This document shows, piece by piece, positions 1 to 11,146 of a DNA stretch of 64,000 nt. This DNA is from Elysia chlorotica. Lineage: Eukaryota > Mollusca > Gastropoda > Plakobranchidae. The DNA lies in NCBI GenBank assembly GCA_003991915.1, contig RQTK01001135.1, forward strand, positions 62,001 through 126,000, read 5' to 3'. Within the stretch, counting starts at the first letter, position 1; each line of letters starts with the position of its first letter. The position numbers were made by a program, and so were the translations under genes. The notes under the pieces are model-generated. The model saw nothing but the letters and a program-made list of their open reading frames with translations. It did no database searches and was not told the origin of the DNA.

Positions 1-671
1 CGTAAAAGTTGAAGATTGCATTAATTAAAATTAACTGATTTTGCTGTTGTTTTAACTATATTGAAGTTTAAGAATGTTTTTGACAACAAATTCTAATATA
101 ATAAAGCTATGAAAGTTCCATCATCATTAAAAAAAAGAAGAATTAGAAGTACACAAGAACTTTGTTTTTAATGGACACTTGGCTAACTAGCTCTTTCCCT
201 GATTTGACAGGAAGCTGTCTTTTATAGAACCCTAGACTACTTAAAAGTAATCAGAGAAAAAAAGAGCTCATACAATAGTACTGTTAAATAAGTTATAGAT
301 GAACAATTTGGATACTGAAGAAAAATTATCTTAATTTTTTAAGTTGATCTGGCAAACATGCAGGGAGTCCTTGAGGTCTTAAGGTTTGAAAAAGTGAAAG
401 CTTATCTTAAGATCAGTCTTTACTTATCTACTATCATTTATCATATGTGAAGAAAAGTTCTACTTACTGGTAAAATCTTTACATTCAACTTACACACTAT
501 ATTCAACACATTTTAACTTCACCTCAACAACAAAAAAATGAAAAGTCGTTAAGAGCTTAGTGCGATAAACCATAAGACAAAAGATTTAGCTCAGAATAGT
601 ATGTGTGAAAAAATATATTATTTGGTATTTATATCTTTGTCCAGATTCACTCCACTTCTTAAGAGCCTTAC

Positions 672-3600
672 TTCACCGTTTCAGGTGTAATGACAGCAAA
701 GGAGAAGGAAACAGGGTTGTAGCTTATGTCTGATCCTCTCATGTTGAAAAGCCCTGTGAATAATAAAAAAAAAAAAAGAATTAATTTATCACATCTAAAC
801 ATAACAATTAGTTAGCTTTTAAATTAAAACATTAGCATAATGTATTAGTTTTGCAATATTAAATACAACTAACAACATAATCTATAGAATGACACTTCCA
901 ACAATATAACAAAAAAAACCCATACGTTTATGTTTTCTGCAAAATAAGTTTGGAAAATTATCCTGGATATAATAATTACACTACACAATTTGGTTCACTT
1001 TATTTGTTGAAGGGACTTGAAATATTGTCATATGAACATAATTATTTCGACTTAAAAATTTCAATAGGATGTGAAAACTAGCCTTTGGAAAAAAAAAAAA
1101 ACAGTATCTGTAGGTAAAATTATAGCCTCTTTTCTTTTTTTTTTTTTTGCTTTGGCATCAAAACAGCTGCTCAATTTGATTTGAAACTTTCTGTGTGCCT
1201 TAGTTTTGCTCTGAAGGCAAACACATCCACCTAAAGATCCACGCAAATTACTTTTTCAATATCTATTTTTAAAAATTCATTATTTCACTACTTAGGTTTA
1301 CTTACGATCCCCATTATTCTAGACATTATGTGATATTGAAAGACAGAGAAAAGCAAGTATAAGATAAGATAAGATATAACTTTATTTGTCCTTTAAAGGT
1401 ATCTCTATAAATAAATAACAACATGAATACACGATGGCACTGCAAAAATATGAAATGCTAAATAATCTCACAGGCAATTTCGTCCAGTGCCGTCAAGACA
1501 ATAGCTGAAGCTTTCTCTTCAGAAAGTTTGGCTCTCACTTCACTCACTTTTTTTGGCCATGATGACCCTTGTTGTAGAAAGAATCGAAATTAAAAGACAA
1601 TTAAAAGATCTCATTGTAAATCACATGTCTTATTATAGTTTTACCATATAGTTGATCGAAATCTTCTGATTTAGATTTTCTGAATAATTTTTAACCCTTG
1701 TTCGCTCCACATTAATATTTTAAAACTTAAAGCACAACTTACAGGTACTGAAATGCATGGGTGGATATTCTTTTGAAATTTAATCTTAGTCATCATGTTG
1801 ACATCTATAATTTTTAGGCTAGAAGAATTGTAAATGAAATTAGAAAATCTTATAAATCTCTTTTAATGTGAATATTTCATCAAAAGTACAGCATAAATTG
1901 ACAGCAACAACAAAAGATCTAAGTTTGCTGTTTTTGTTTTTGTTTCAATTAAAAGCGAAAAGGGGAACCCCATAAAAAAATATATTTTCAATACATTAAT
2001 CGCAAGCTGAACTCATTTATCACTTATGATTGCTTTCATACCATCTATAACCAGATAACGTCCTGAATAAATACCTGTTTCTTCATCAGAGAGGATGATA
2101 AGGTCATTGCAAGGACGCTCTGGGCGATCACTCCACAGCAGATCCACGAGGTTCTCATTGACACAAACAAGCTCAAAACCCTTGGACTTCAGTTCTTTGC
2201 TCAAAGGCCTCCATTTTTCTGTGTGTGTTTACAGATATTAAAAAATATATATAAGTTTTGAAAGGAATCCCCAACAATTTTAACTTTTTATTTTGAAAAA
2301 AAAAACAGCCTCATTTCTCATTATTACATTAGCTATTTTGATTAACTTTCTAACACAATATCACCAAACAGTAAATCCTTAAAAAATGGTGTATTTTGAT
2401 GATCCACATACCAATGGAGAGAAGGGCAGGATCACAGCCAACGCGGCCTCCAACTGGAAGAACCTCGTTAAACAAAAAAAGAAACGGATAAAATAAAACC
2501 GAGCAAAAAATATATAAGAGCAAAAATATTTAACTTAGTATAAATGTAAAAAAAAACGAAGGCAAATGCAGATTTTCTGATACATGAAATGGTTTTCTTA
2601 GAATTAGATTCTACCAGGACTTCTCCCTCAGCTGATCACATTATATTGTCACTGACTTAACCAGTACGGAACAGGGTTGACCAAATAATGAACTTTACCA
2701 ATGAGCCACCTTTGATAACAATAGATGTTTTCTTTCTAGTTTTATCACCTTGAGAAAACTTCAAGTATTGAGAAAAACTCCCAACTCAAGAGGTCTGTTA
2801 AACGCAAGATTGTCCTAACTTCCATCTGTTGTATCTTTTCAATTTACTCTGTATATTCTTGCTGATGTGAGCAATTTGTTTTGCTGGTATCTTAACTTTC
2901 ATTTTCTGCAATGGGGTCTGGTTGATAAATTGGAATCATTATGGTATAAAAACGTAACATGACTATGCTTTGAAATCTACTGTTTCAAGTTAAGTTGTTC
3001 ACAATCTATTTCATTTAGGTATCATAGGAATATTTTTTATTTGTTTTGTTACTTTTTGTAAGAAAGATACATCGATTATCTTCAGGCAAAAATAACATAA
3101 GGGTCCTGAATATGGTAAGTTTAGTCTTAAAACCTTTGAGTTTATCTACGCACATGGACCAGAATATATAATATAATCTGCTAAAAAGAAACTTACAGAT
3201 GCAAGCCATTTTGCATCAGTTGGAGTATCTGGTAGTCCTGAAAGATAAGAAAAGGAGAAGATAGATGTAGAGTTATCATGATAAAATTACAAAATACCGG
3301 ATACTTACCTAGGTTGACTGTTGTTAACTTATTTTTGGTAAGCAAGAGCAGACAAAGCCATAATAAAGAAAACTATATATGATCAAGAAAATGTTTGTTT
3401 GTTGTAGGCTCATATTTTTACACCCCAAACAGAAAATACATTAAAATACCTCCAAGGCCAACATTGATGTTTTTTCTTTTTTTTCATCGATTTTGAACAA
3501 TTTTATAGAATGACACATTCTGTAACAATCACTGTTGATCAAGAGCTGTAAAACTTTCCTGATAGTTTTATAGTCTGTAGTTTGACAGATCATATCAGCT

Positions 3601-6269
3601 ATAAGTATTCGAATTACTAAAACATACCAACACAATTGTTTCCTTTTTCTTACAACCAAAGTAAAAAATAGTACAAGCATTGAAAGAGTTTTTATTATTT
3701 ACTCACCAGCTTTCATGAGAGTCCAGTCTGATGACAATTGTTGCTCTGCTTGAAGATAGTAACGACCATCTGTCCACAAAGCTGCCTGGGTTGTTGTAAC
3801 TATAGCAGTACCTAGGTACATAAATTATTAAGATTAAAATTGAAATTTCCTCTAAAGTTATAATTTTTATAACAAAACAAAAAAAAAGCCAACATTCTTG
3901 ATTTGAGTTGGTTTATCGTCCAACCTCAGCACAAAATAGGCTATATTGTAAACGGACCTTGAGACTTACATCTCACAAATTTATGTCACGCATGAGACAG
4001 GGCGGGGTAAAGTGACTCCTGTCTCAGCCAGTCACATTATATTGACACCGACCCAACCAGCTACAGGGGACAAAACCAGAGAATGCACAGCATAGATCAG
4101 AAATTATGAAAAGATCTGCATTTTACATATAAACCTCATGTATCAATCACTTGCAAAAAATCTATATAACATGTACAAAACACCTTATGTCACAGGTAAA
4201 AAAAAATACCTGGATTTATTATGAGTTAAAACAAACACATTTTTTAATCCTTTTTCATGACCTTTTGATACTTGAGTAAAATTGCAACTAACCATCACTT
4301 CCTGTAAATCCTGATATGAATGCTCTTCTCAAATCACACTCAGCAACATATTCACTCTGTAGAGACACAAAAAAAAAAAGCAACTGGTCTCATTTATTTG
4401 AACTAAAAGTGACATTCATTTCATTGTTAACAATAATCGTGAGTCATATTTGATTTTATAACCTTCTCCATAAAAAACGACATGGGATCCCTGTGAACCC
4501 TTGCATCTTTATCCATAAAGCGTGACGGGCCAAATAACTGCCACGCTGTGAAAAAACTACAGGCGCTCAGCAACTTCACTGGCTTAGCACCTCCTGCCTA
4601 GGGGAACAAAAAAAAAAAGCAACTGGTCTCATTTATTTGAACTAAAAGTGACATTCATTTCATTGTTAACAATAATCGTGAGTCATATTTGATTTTATAA
4701 CCTTCTCCATAAAAAACGACATGGATCTCTGTGAACCCTTGCATCTTTATCCATAAAGCGTTACAGGCCAAATAACTGCCTCGCTGTGAAAAAACTACAG
4801 GCGCTCAGCAACTTCACTGGCTTAGCACTGCTGGGTGTCGAAGAACTGACATTGGTAGTGGGCCTTCATTCATCCTTTATTCCTCCTTTCTCCAGCACTC
4901 GAGAAACTTGTGAATAGGTGTATAGGCTCTTAAAATATCAACCAAAGAAATCAATGAATAATTTTTATATCACTGATCATAGCCTGAATCTCTAAGAAAG
5001 AAAAAGGCTGAGGAAGGAGCGAAATTCCCCTATAGAGATCTTAAGGCAGATGGAAAATGGATGTAGAGGAAGATGGTGATGAAAGCCATGCTTTGATTCA
5101 CATAGGAGTGCCAAACACAGCCCCACTGAGACACAAAGAGAGACAGACAGACACGCACACTGATGTGAGACAGGCGCTGACCATACTGCTGTTGAACTCC
5201 ATTCTGCTCTGTTAATGTAACTGTGGACTTGTAATTGCTCACACTAAAATAAAACTTATACGTCAAAATCAGATTTTCAACATTTATTCAATCAAAATTC
5301 AGAAAACCTGAATCATTATTTATTCAATAGATATTTAGAAAGCATGATTAGCTAATATTACCAAATTAATATTCAAAAAATAAGTGTGTCTTGAATCCAC
5401 ACCTGGCACTTACTGAAGGGGAAAAAATGAAAACAAAAAATGTCTGTGAAAAATTGTTTTACATCATTAGAGAAAATGCAAAAAGCCTGTTAAAAACCAT
5501 AGATAGATAGATCCCAGTTAAGAAATAAAAGCTTCAAAATAATACATTTTGATGCAAAATTTGAATTATGTCCAAATCAGAAATTTAGACTGTGAGGGTT
5601 TGAACCAATGATAATCATTGATTATGATAGAGGGAATTTCAGTAGGTCTAAATAGGTTAATCTTATAAAATTTAAAGGAAACTCACCTTTCCTTAACACT
5701 AGGAAATGTGAAGAAGGATTTTGGTTTGCAGTTTTCTTTGTAAAAAGCATTTGTATGGTTGGTAGTATCACAAAATGTGCTAGAATGTACATTTTTTGCT
5801 TTAGTAGCTATGTTTGTTGACACTGACAACCAGGAAGACCCCAATCTCCAATAAAGTGAGATTACTCTCAGAGTATCCTCAGTAAAATCGTGGATTTGAA
5901 CGTCTTAACATTTTATGACTTTGGTACGGCACAGCATGTTAGTACTTTCTGCTATGAGCGATTTATGCCGTACCTAGAACATCATATAGGTTGCGAAGAG
6001 GTTTAAAAGCTAGTATGATTTTAGTAAGATAAACTATATACCCAAGCATCTCTTCTGCATCTAACATGTAATAAACTCTGTATTTTTTTTTTTTAAGAAA
6101 AAAATTCTAACAGACTAACTGCACAGTACTTATTCATTGGTAACTGCTGCTCGAAGTGTACCTGATGGACATCTGCACTTGGTATGATGTAAGCATTGAT
6201 TGGTTGAGGAATATGAACAGTGCTGCTCATCAATGCTCTAAGCTTGCTGAGAATGCCTCCTTTGTTCAT
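672..6269 (-). CDS. XPNPEP1: Xaa-Pro aminopeptidase 1 (cytosolic aminopeptidase P), 5' portion, 8 coding exons, runs off left edge
   Basis: Aminopeptidase P removes the N-terminal residue from peptides with proline in position 2; the family is a cytosolic, metal-dependent M24B enzyme. Coding exons on the minus strand: 6269-6162, 4356-4293, 3811-3707, 3237-3197, 2463-2412, 2218-2075, 1567-1472, 753-672. All have GT/AG borders and their phases (0,1,1,0,1,1,1,2) join into one frame of 230 residues. It tracks the human protein throughout: [74 protein letters not shown]. The start is the first ATG of the exon at 6269; AG at the 5' side suggests an intron in the 5'UTR. Only the N-terminal creatinase-like domain and the start of the second are present. 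The C-terminal catalytic domain with the metal ligands lies beyond base 1. I saw no convincing further exon in 1-671. A 239-bp tandem duplication and SINE pieces sit in the introns. Confidence 0.94.
1356..1440 (-). repeat. 3' tail of a LINE/retroposon with (TTATC)n end, in XPNPEP1 intron 7
   Basis: Read on the minus strand, this ends with a sequence close to GGACAAATAAAGTTATATC followed by TTATC units. Nearly the same end is found on the plus strand at 45290-45330, where it follows the C-terminal remnant of a LINE reading frame. I therefore call it the 3' tail of the same retroposon family, 5'-truncated to under 100 bp. Confidence 0.55.
2617..2690 (-). repeat. Degenerate SINE fragment, central domain
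   Basis: The reverse complement resembles the central part of the tRNA-derived SINE described at 16711-16950: the stretch containing TATAATGTGA followed by CTGAG. Both the head and the 3' end are missing. It lies in the intron between XPNPEP1 coding exons 4 and 5. Confidence 0.4.
3905..4077 (-). repeat. tRNA-derived SINE, 5'-truncated copy in XPNPEP1 intron 2
   Basis: On the minus strand this carries the SINE central domain (GGTGTCAATATAATGTGACT, then CTGAGACAGGAGTCA and CCCGCCCTGTCTC) and the 3' domain ending in a diverged form of GTTAAACCAACTCAAC at 3905. The tRNA-like head is missing or too diverged to see. It has the same orientation as the host gene. Confidence 0.7.
4367..4850. repeat. 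239-bp tandem duplication beside XPNPEP1 coding exon 2
   Basis: Bases about 4370-4590 recur at about 4609-4828 with an offset of 239 and only a few differences (for example GGGATCCC against GGATCTC). The units start at a poly-A run (poly-T on the minus strand) immediately upstream of the exon 2 acceptor at 4357-4358. The second half of each unit, from CCATAAAGCG to CTTAGCAC, belongs to a dispersed repeat also found at 60815-61015; the second unit continues further along that repeat, to about 4920. Confidence 0.8.
5400..6150. other. XPNPEP1 intron 1, no further feature recognised
   Basis: AT-rich intronic sequence between coding exon 1 (ends at 6162) and coding exon 2. It holds a short GATA-type run near 5500 but no exon, SINE or LINE signature that I could support. 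Confidence 0.5.
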
Positions 6270-6504
6270 ATTGATTGTTTTGCAGGGGGAGTCTGTGAGA
6301 AGTCACCTTACTTGGAAGATGGAAAAAAAAAAGAGACTTGTTAACAGTTTATAAACATGCCTTCACTGATTTAAAGCTTTAAACCAGAATGACAATTACA
6401 ATTTTTTAAAGTAGAAAGCAAAGAAAAGATTGACTTGTCAAATAATGTAAAATAAAAAGAAGAACATACAAATCTAACATTTAACGCATATCTCTAGAAA
6501 TTCA

Positions 6505-6612
6505 GGTCTCCCTGTCCTGTCTTGTGTGTGGCAGCACATAAAACTGTCAGTCTTGTGGCCCGTCCACAATAAAGGCTAAATAGTGCTCAAGTTAGAAGTT
6601 ACACCAACTCCA
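6505..6612 (+). repeat. tRNA-derived SINE, 3' half only
   Basis: It contains the 3' module of the SINE family: CTGTCTTGTGTGTGGCAGCA, the CGTCCACAAT block, TAGTGCT and a diverged ACCAACTC end. The tRNA-like head and most of the central domain are absent. It lies just upstream of the XPNPEP1 first coding exon, in intergenic or 5'UTR-intron sequence. Confidence 0.65.
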
Positions 6613-7385
6613 CTTAACTCTAGAAATACACAATTATCTCATAAATTATTTTTCCTTTTAATTTTAAGTGTTAAAATGTAAAGTGTTTGCAATGTTTTTT
6701 AAATATTTAAAGTATTAGATCTAGGTTTCATGTCATAGATTGTCCCATCCAGAGAATAAATTGGACCTTGGCATTTTGATAGCCAAAAAGTTTGAGATAT
6801 TTCAAGAACTTTCAAACACTGTCTATATATATACTCTCGATATTCACCACATTTGATTTGTATCTTGAAAAAAATTAATATGATATCAGTAAAATAATAA
6901 ATTCACGTTTTCACAAATCACCTTACTTTTTAGATTAAGGTACCTTTGGGGGTCTCTGCTTCTATTTTCCATTATTATCCAACAGCTCTCTGAAAAACTG
7001 TGAACTCTAGACAAGATTGTTGCAAATTACATAACTTTTGATACAAAAGCGTAAAAGATAACACCTCCACAGCTCACTGCTTTATAATTCTACATGAATA
7101 CTGAGTATATTGTTGTCTATCATTTTATTCCCTATACTCTGAGTCTGATGTATAGGTTAGGAAGATAAGATCCAGATTTCAAGACATGTTCGCACTCACA
7201 GTTCTGAACTGAAAATTTATGTTTTTTGTTGTTTTTTTTATTAACCTGGAGGAAAGGTATGAAGTGCGGCTAGTTGGCAATAATTATACTAGTTAAATTA
7301 TAAAAAGAATTGAATTAAAAGATAATGGCGTATATAGGCCCTATTTATAATTTGAAGCGGGTATTGGCTATTATTTGCAGTGTTT

Positions 7386-7930
7386 AACAATTTGGCACTC
7401 CTTGAGTTTAACTCGTGGTCTCTAACCTGTGGGCGATCAAATGGCTTGGTGGGTAGGATTCGATTACATGGGAGTCAGTCAAACTGTGAAGAGAGAAGAG
7501 AGATGGAAACATACAAACAGACAGATAGAGCAAGCGAGTGTGAGAGACAAAGATAGAGATAGATCTAAAGTTTCAATTGCTTAACAAATCAATCTGGCCT
7601 AATTCTTATAAGCTTGTGTATGTTGTCCCCACCCCCCTTCCCTGCCCGCATTCTACCAGTGTTCAAATAAACAATTGAATACAATCAAATCGCGTCCTGT
7701 CTTTTTGAATCAAACAAAACATGCCAATACAATAAAAAAATAACAAAAAGACAGGGAGTACAGCTGGCAGGTATTTTAATCAATTTTAATAGAAAAAAAT
7801 AACAAAAAGACAGGGAGTGCAGCTGGATGGTATTTTATTCAATTTTAATAATCAAATTCCGACCGCCCACCCATTTGATCGCCCACAGGCTAGGGACCAG
7901 AAAACTCAAGGAGTGCCAACAATTTACTAT
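7386..7930. mobile_element. Non-autonomous inverted-repeat (foldback/MITE) element, hAT-like ends
   Basis: A ~75-bp inverted repeat brackets this stretch: 7386-7465 reads inward through TTTGGCACTCCTTGAG, and the reverse complement of 7853-7930 reads inward through TTGGCACTCCTTGAG. Both arms then carry CCTGTGGGCGATCAAATGG. The inner part of the arms (GGTCTCTAACCTGTGGGCGA) resembles the ends of hAT elements of the Charlie type, but the inverted repeat extends beyond that point, so the true terminus is uncertain. The interior has no transposase frame. It holds two direct copies, ~60 bp apart, of a unit containing AACAAAAAGACAGGGAGT. Confidence 0.6.
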
Positions 7931-8640
7931 CACACAAATCATTAAAAGAATCTTCTGTATAACTATTATAAATGTAGGCCTAATTTACCTCTTACGGTAT
8001 TTCTGTAATCCCTCCCTTTTTTTGTCAAAAAAGGAGTGAAGTAGTATAAAAATCACATTAAATATATACGTTACATGTAGGCTATGTATGAAATCGTTTA
8101 AATTGACTAAGAATCTTAAAGAGTGTGTAAATCAAGTTTAAAAGCCTCTAGTCTAGATTGTTTATGACAACAGTGATTGCAGGGAGTGGGGTTTTAACTG
8201 CCTTCTTTAAGTGTATAATGCTTCTACCCAAGCGCTGCTACATCAAAGGATGTCTAGCTCTTCAACAGCAAGGCGCCCACTGTTGATGACTTGAGGATGA
8301 CCTCGAGAGGTCATCTTGTAACAATGAATCTTGTCTTATTCACTTAGGACTCAATATTTCTATACTAAGAATATCAAAAAATGAAAAGGTGCGACTTTCC
8401 CAGTCTTGTCTGCTACATCAGTCTTATATTGTGTTATAAATGGGCAGGCTTAAAAAGTATAGTGAAGCTAACAGGCAAACCACAAGGTGTGAAGTCTGGT
8501 TTCTTGGTATGTTTGCTTATTACGAGATAATTGTTTGATGTTACTGATCGGTGAATGGTATCTGTGCGTATTGATACTGCTACATTGTTTGAAGAAAATG
8601 TGCCTATCCTCAGTTTTGGGTGAAGGGGAAATGAAAACAA
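7931..8640. other. Intergenic DNA with a small hairpin, no gene recognised
   Basis: No conserved frame was seen. An 8-bp-armed hairpin (GATGACCT, loop CGAG, AGGTCATC) lies at about 8305-8324. Confidence 0.4.
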
Positions 8641-8684
8641 TTTGTAGTCTGTGACCACGCATTAGACAAGAGAGTGAAGATTGG

Positions 8685-8960
8685 CTGACACCTATTCTCT
8701 CTAATTTGACCAAACAGCGGTAAAAGTTAAATGGCAGCTCATCTTATTTATAATCTGATATGACCATGAGGCTCAAGGTGGGGTATATGGCATTTACTCT
8801 CTCTCTCTGATTTGACCAGTCAGCGGTATGGGATATGGCAGCTCTTCGATCTGATATGACCAATTTAAGTGCAAGGTCTGGTGTATAGTGATATGACCAA
8901 TGGGCTTTTGAATGAAGGGTATTTGCTTTCTCTGACCTTACCAATCAGCATTATGTTGTA
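8685..8960. repeat. Degenerate tandem repeat, unit about 105 bp
   Basis: The motifs TCTCTNATTTGACCA, CAGCGGTA, ATGGCAGCTC and CTGATATGACCA recur in the same order at about 8695-8765 and 8800-8860. A third partial unit (GATATGACCAATGGGC, then TCTGACCTTACCAATCAGC) follows to about 8960. The copies have diverged by substitutions and small indels. Confidence 0.6.
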
Positions 8961-9332
8961 TTGGACAATAAAGTATTTCTAACCCTTTCATTGATCCTAG
9001 TGCACATATACATGCACTCACCTAGTTTCCAAAAACTAAATCAAACTTACGCTGTGCTATAATTATAAAGCAAATCCTAGAAAAAAATGTATTCATATAC
9101 TTGTACACTAAATGCACATTGAGTAGCTTTTTATGCTCTTTATGTATCAAATGGAACAAACTGCCCCTATGATTTCACACCTTAGCTTGAACATCCCACA
9201 AGGCACTGCAACCTTCACAGTCACACTCCAATATTCACACTTCACGCCGTTGCCAGCCCTGCACTCAGGTAACACTTTTGGCTGACCACACATGCAGCAC
9301 ATGAGTGAACTCGCAAGGGTGCTTGGGTGACA

Positions 9333-9619
9333 TAATCTCCTACACAATAATGTTCTTGCCCAAAAACGCTTTCTAGAATCCATTTGGCTGTGTCATCTAG
9401 TCCAGATTAGTAAGAAAAATTGATAAAAAGGAGCAAGGTGATGCTGGTGTTAGCCTCCGTTGCTAATCGCCTTGGATTCAAACTCCACTAAAGCTGAGCT
9501 GCCACATTTTTCCTTGTAAAACTAGTTATAAAATGAGGGATTCCAATGTCATCTATTATGTTACTGGCCAAGTCTGTGATATTCTGCTCTAGGGTCCAAT
9601 ATAGGATCTTTCTTGAGAC
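9333..9619 (-). pseudogene. Upstream copy of an unidentified exon-like reading frame
   Basis: This aligns with 11147-11423, with matching codons such as NIIDDI and WILDSVFGQEH read on the minus strand, but it carries in-frame stops (for example CTTTAGTGG where the other copy has CTTCAGTGG). At its left end it diverges from the other copy, which there passes into a LINE fragment; here the frame continues as HYCVGDYVTQAPL. I do not recognise the protein. It could be a captured exon of a host gene or part of an unfamiliar repeat. Confidence 0.45.
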
Positions 9620-9760
9620 CTAGGAGACCAAGGAGATTAGTTTAGTGTTATTAAACTAAGGATTAGTTTAAGATCGAGGAAACTGGTGTAAATTTTCGTT
9701 TTTAACCTTACTCTTTTAAAATAAACTATCTGTTGAGCTCTCTCTGTCATTTTGGGGGGT

Positions 9761-9913
9761 GCGGTGGTCCTGGGGTAGAACATCAACTTCGACTGATTGT
9801 GTCAGTATAATGTGACCGGTTGAGACAGGAGTCATGGCATCCCCGCCCTGTCTTGGGGTCCGTCCACAATATAGCCTATATAGTGCTAACGATGGACGTT
9901 AAACCAACTCAAC
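9761..9913 (+). repeat. tRNA-derived SINE, internally deleted
   Basis: The start GCGGTGGTCCTGGGGTAGAA and the end GTTAAACCAACTCAAC match the family, but the B-box region and part of the 3' domain are lost, leaving ~150 bp. It is the same ancestral insertion as 11563-11782 in the second duplication unit; each copy has different internal deletions. Confidence 0.8.
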
Positions 9914-10518
9914 ATCAACATCTCTCTCTCATTTTCACCAAACTCCTTCAAAAATTAAAACATGAAAAAATACTCTATACAACTTTCTCCTAGCTGTGCA
10001 TCTCCTTGGTTTCCAAGGAGGTTCCTATATGGTGACGTGTCCCAAGGCTAATGACAGTTTTACACATGACAGCTCAGGTTTACAAGTTCTCTTGTCTCAG
10101 CAGATCAGATTAAACTGAGCATTGAGCAGAAGTTTTCAGAAGAATGTGTCATCTAATTTTGAACATATTTTTTTGGTAAATCACTTGGTATTTTATCAAA
10201 CTATTTTTTGGTTAATCACTGGTAATATGATTGTTCAATAGATGATTGTTTATATTCATTTTCATTAAAAAAAATTTCCATTTTCAAGATTTCACATGCA
10301 CAATGAATGAATAAATTTACATAAACAAGAAAAATTTGTCTTCCAGGCTAGAAGCATCTACTGACTTGTTGATTTTATAAGATATTTTGTGTATGCAATA
10401 AGCTCAGAGCATAAAGTATGTCTACCCTTTTATTTGTAACAGTACATGTACCGTACATATAAAGTGATATATGCTTTATTTATTTCTTATTTGACAGAAC
10501 TTGTATTAATTGCCAGAT

Positions 10519-10652
10519 ATGGAGCGCTACCTTATGGCATTTGATTTCGATCACACATTGATAGACGAAAATAGTGATCTTTTTGTCATCAAGCTTGCCC
10601 CAAATGGAGATTTGCCGGATGAAATAAAGGAATTGTATGCGGACCATGGTTG
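10519..10652 (+). pseudogene. Truncated duplicate of the PHOSPHO2-like first coding exon
   Basis: The same ATG, the same upstream splice acceptor (TTATTTGACAG at 10487-10497) and the same first 44 codons as the intact exon at 12342 are present, including the DFDHT catalytic motif. At 10652 the homology stops at GGTTG, and the joined LINE sequence supplies TGA at once. The predicted product is a 44-residue peptide without a donor site. Because the acceptor is intact, a transcript starting upstream could still splice into it and so make a poison or decoy exon. That is inference. Confidence 0.8.
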
Positions 10653-11146
10653 AACGGAACCTTGAGGAACACCATAACATAAGTCAAATACAGAGGAGCA
10701 CTTGTCGTTAACAATAACGCATTGTGTTCTACCTAGCACATAAGATTTAAACCATTCAATAACAGAACCTGAAATACCAAATGTAGTTGACAGCCTTTCA
10801 ATCAAAATACTGTGGTCAATGGTATCGAATGCCGCACTTAAATCTAATAAAGCCAAAATAGAAATATCTCCTCAATCCGTGGAGCAAAAGAGATAGTTGT
10901 GGACTTTCAGCAGTGCAGTCTCTGTGTTGTGAAATTATCTAAAAGCTGACTGGAACGGGTCTAGCAAGTTATGTTTGGAAAGATGTTTCTTTAATTGTGC
11001 TAGCACTACCTTTTCTAGAATTTTAGACAAAAAAGGTAAATTAGAAACAGGCCTAAAGTTTTTTAACTCAAAGTTCAATTTAATAAAGCCATATGAAATA
11101 AGTAATTGTCTTTGATTAACTATACTCGGAAGCACACAAGTGTAAT
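10653..11146 (-). mobile_element. LINE reverse-transcriptase fragment at the duplication junction
   Basis: On the minus strand the translation shows non-LTR reverse transcriptase signatures in order: LKNFRPVSNLPFLSKILEKV at about 11060, LLDPFQSAFR at about 10940, LDLSAAFDTIDHSILIERL at about 10830, and YGVPQGSV at about 10680. The type is jockey/CR1/L2-like. Both ends are truncated and at least one frame change separates the blocks, so it is a dead fragment. It fills exactly the gap between the two units of the segmental duplication. Confidence 0.85.

Larger units (their letters stand above)
9333..10652. repeat. Unit 1 of a ~1.3 kb segmental duplication carrying a PHOSPHO2 exon
   Basis: The block matches 11147-12475 almost base for base over long stretches (exon-like segment, SINE, the TCCTTGGTTTCCAAG region, the 3' splice site and the start of the PHOSPHO2-like coding exon). 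It ends abruptly at 10652, inside the exon, where LINE sequence begins. In the coding part the two units differ at a single visible base, so the duplication is young relative to most repeats here, although the SINE inside has gained different deletions in each unit. Confidence 0.85.

Noticed and set aside
1-671. Further XPNPEP1 exon at the left edge
   Set aside because: No stretch gave the expected next residues with splice sites in the right phase.
5030-5266. Possible XPNPEP1 exon between coding exons 1 and 2
   Set aside because: Exon 1 (phase 0) joins directly to the exon at 4356 and matches the human protein without an insert; the frame shows no similarity.
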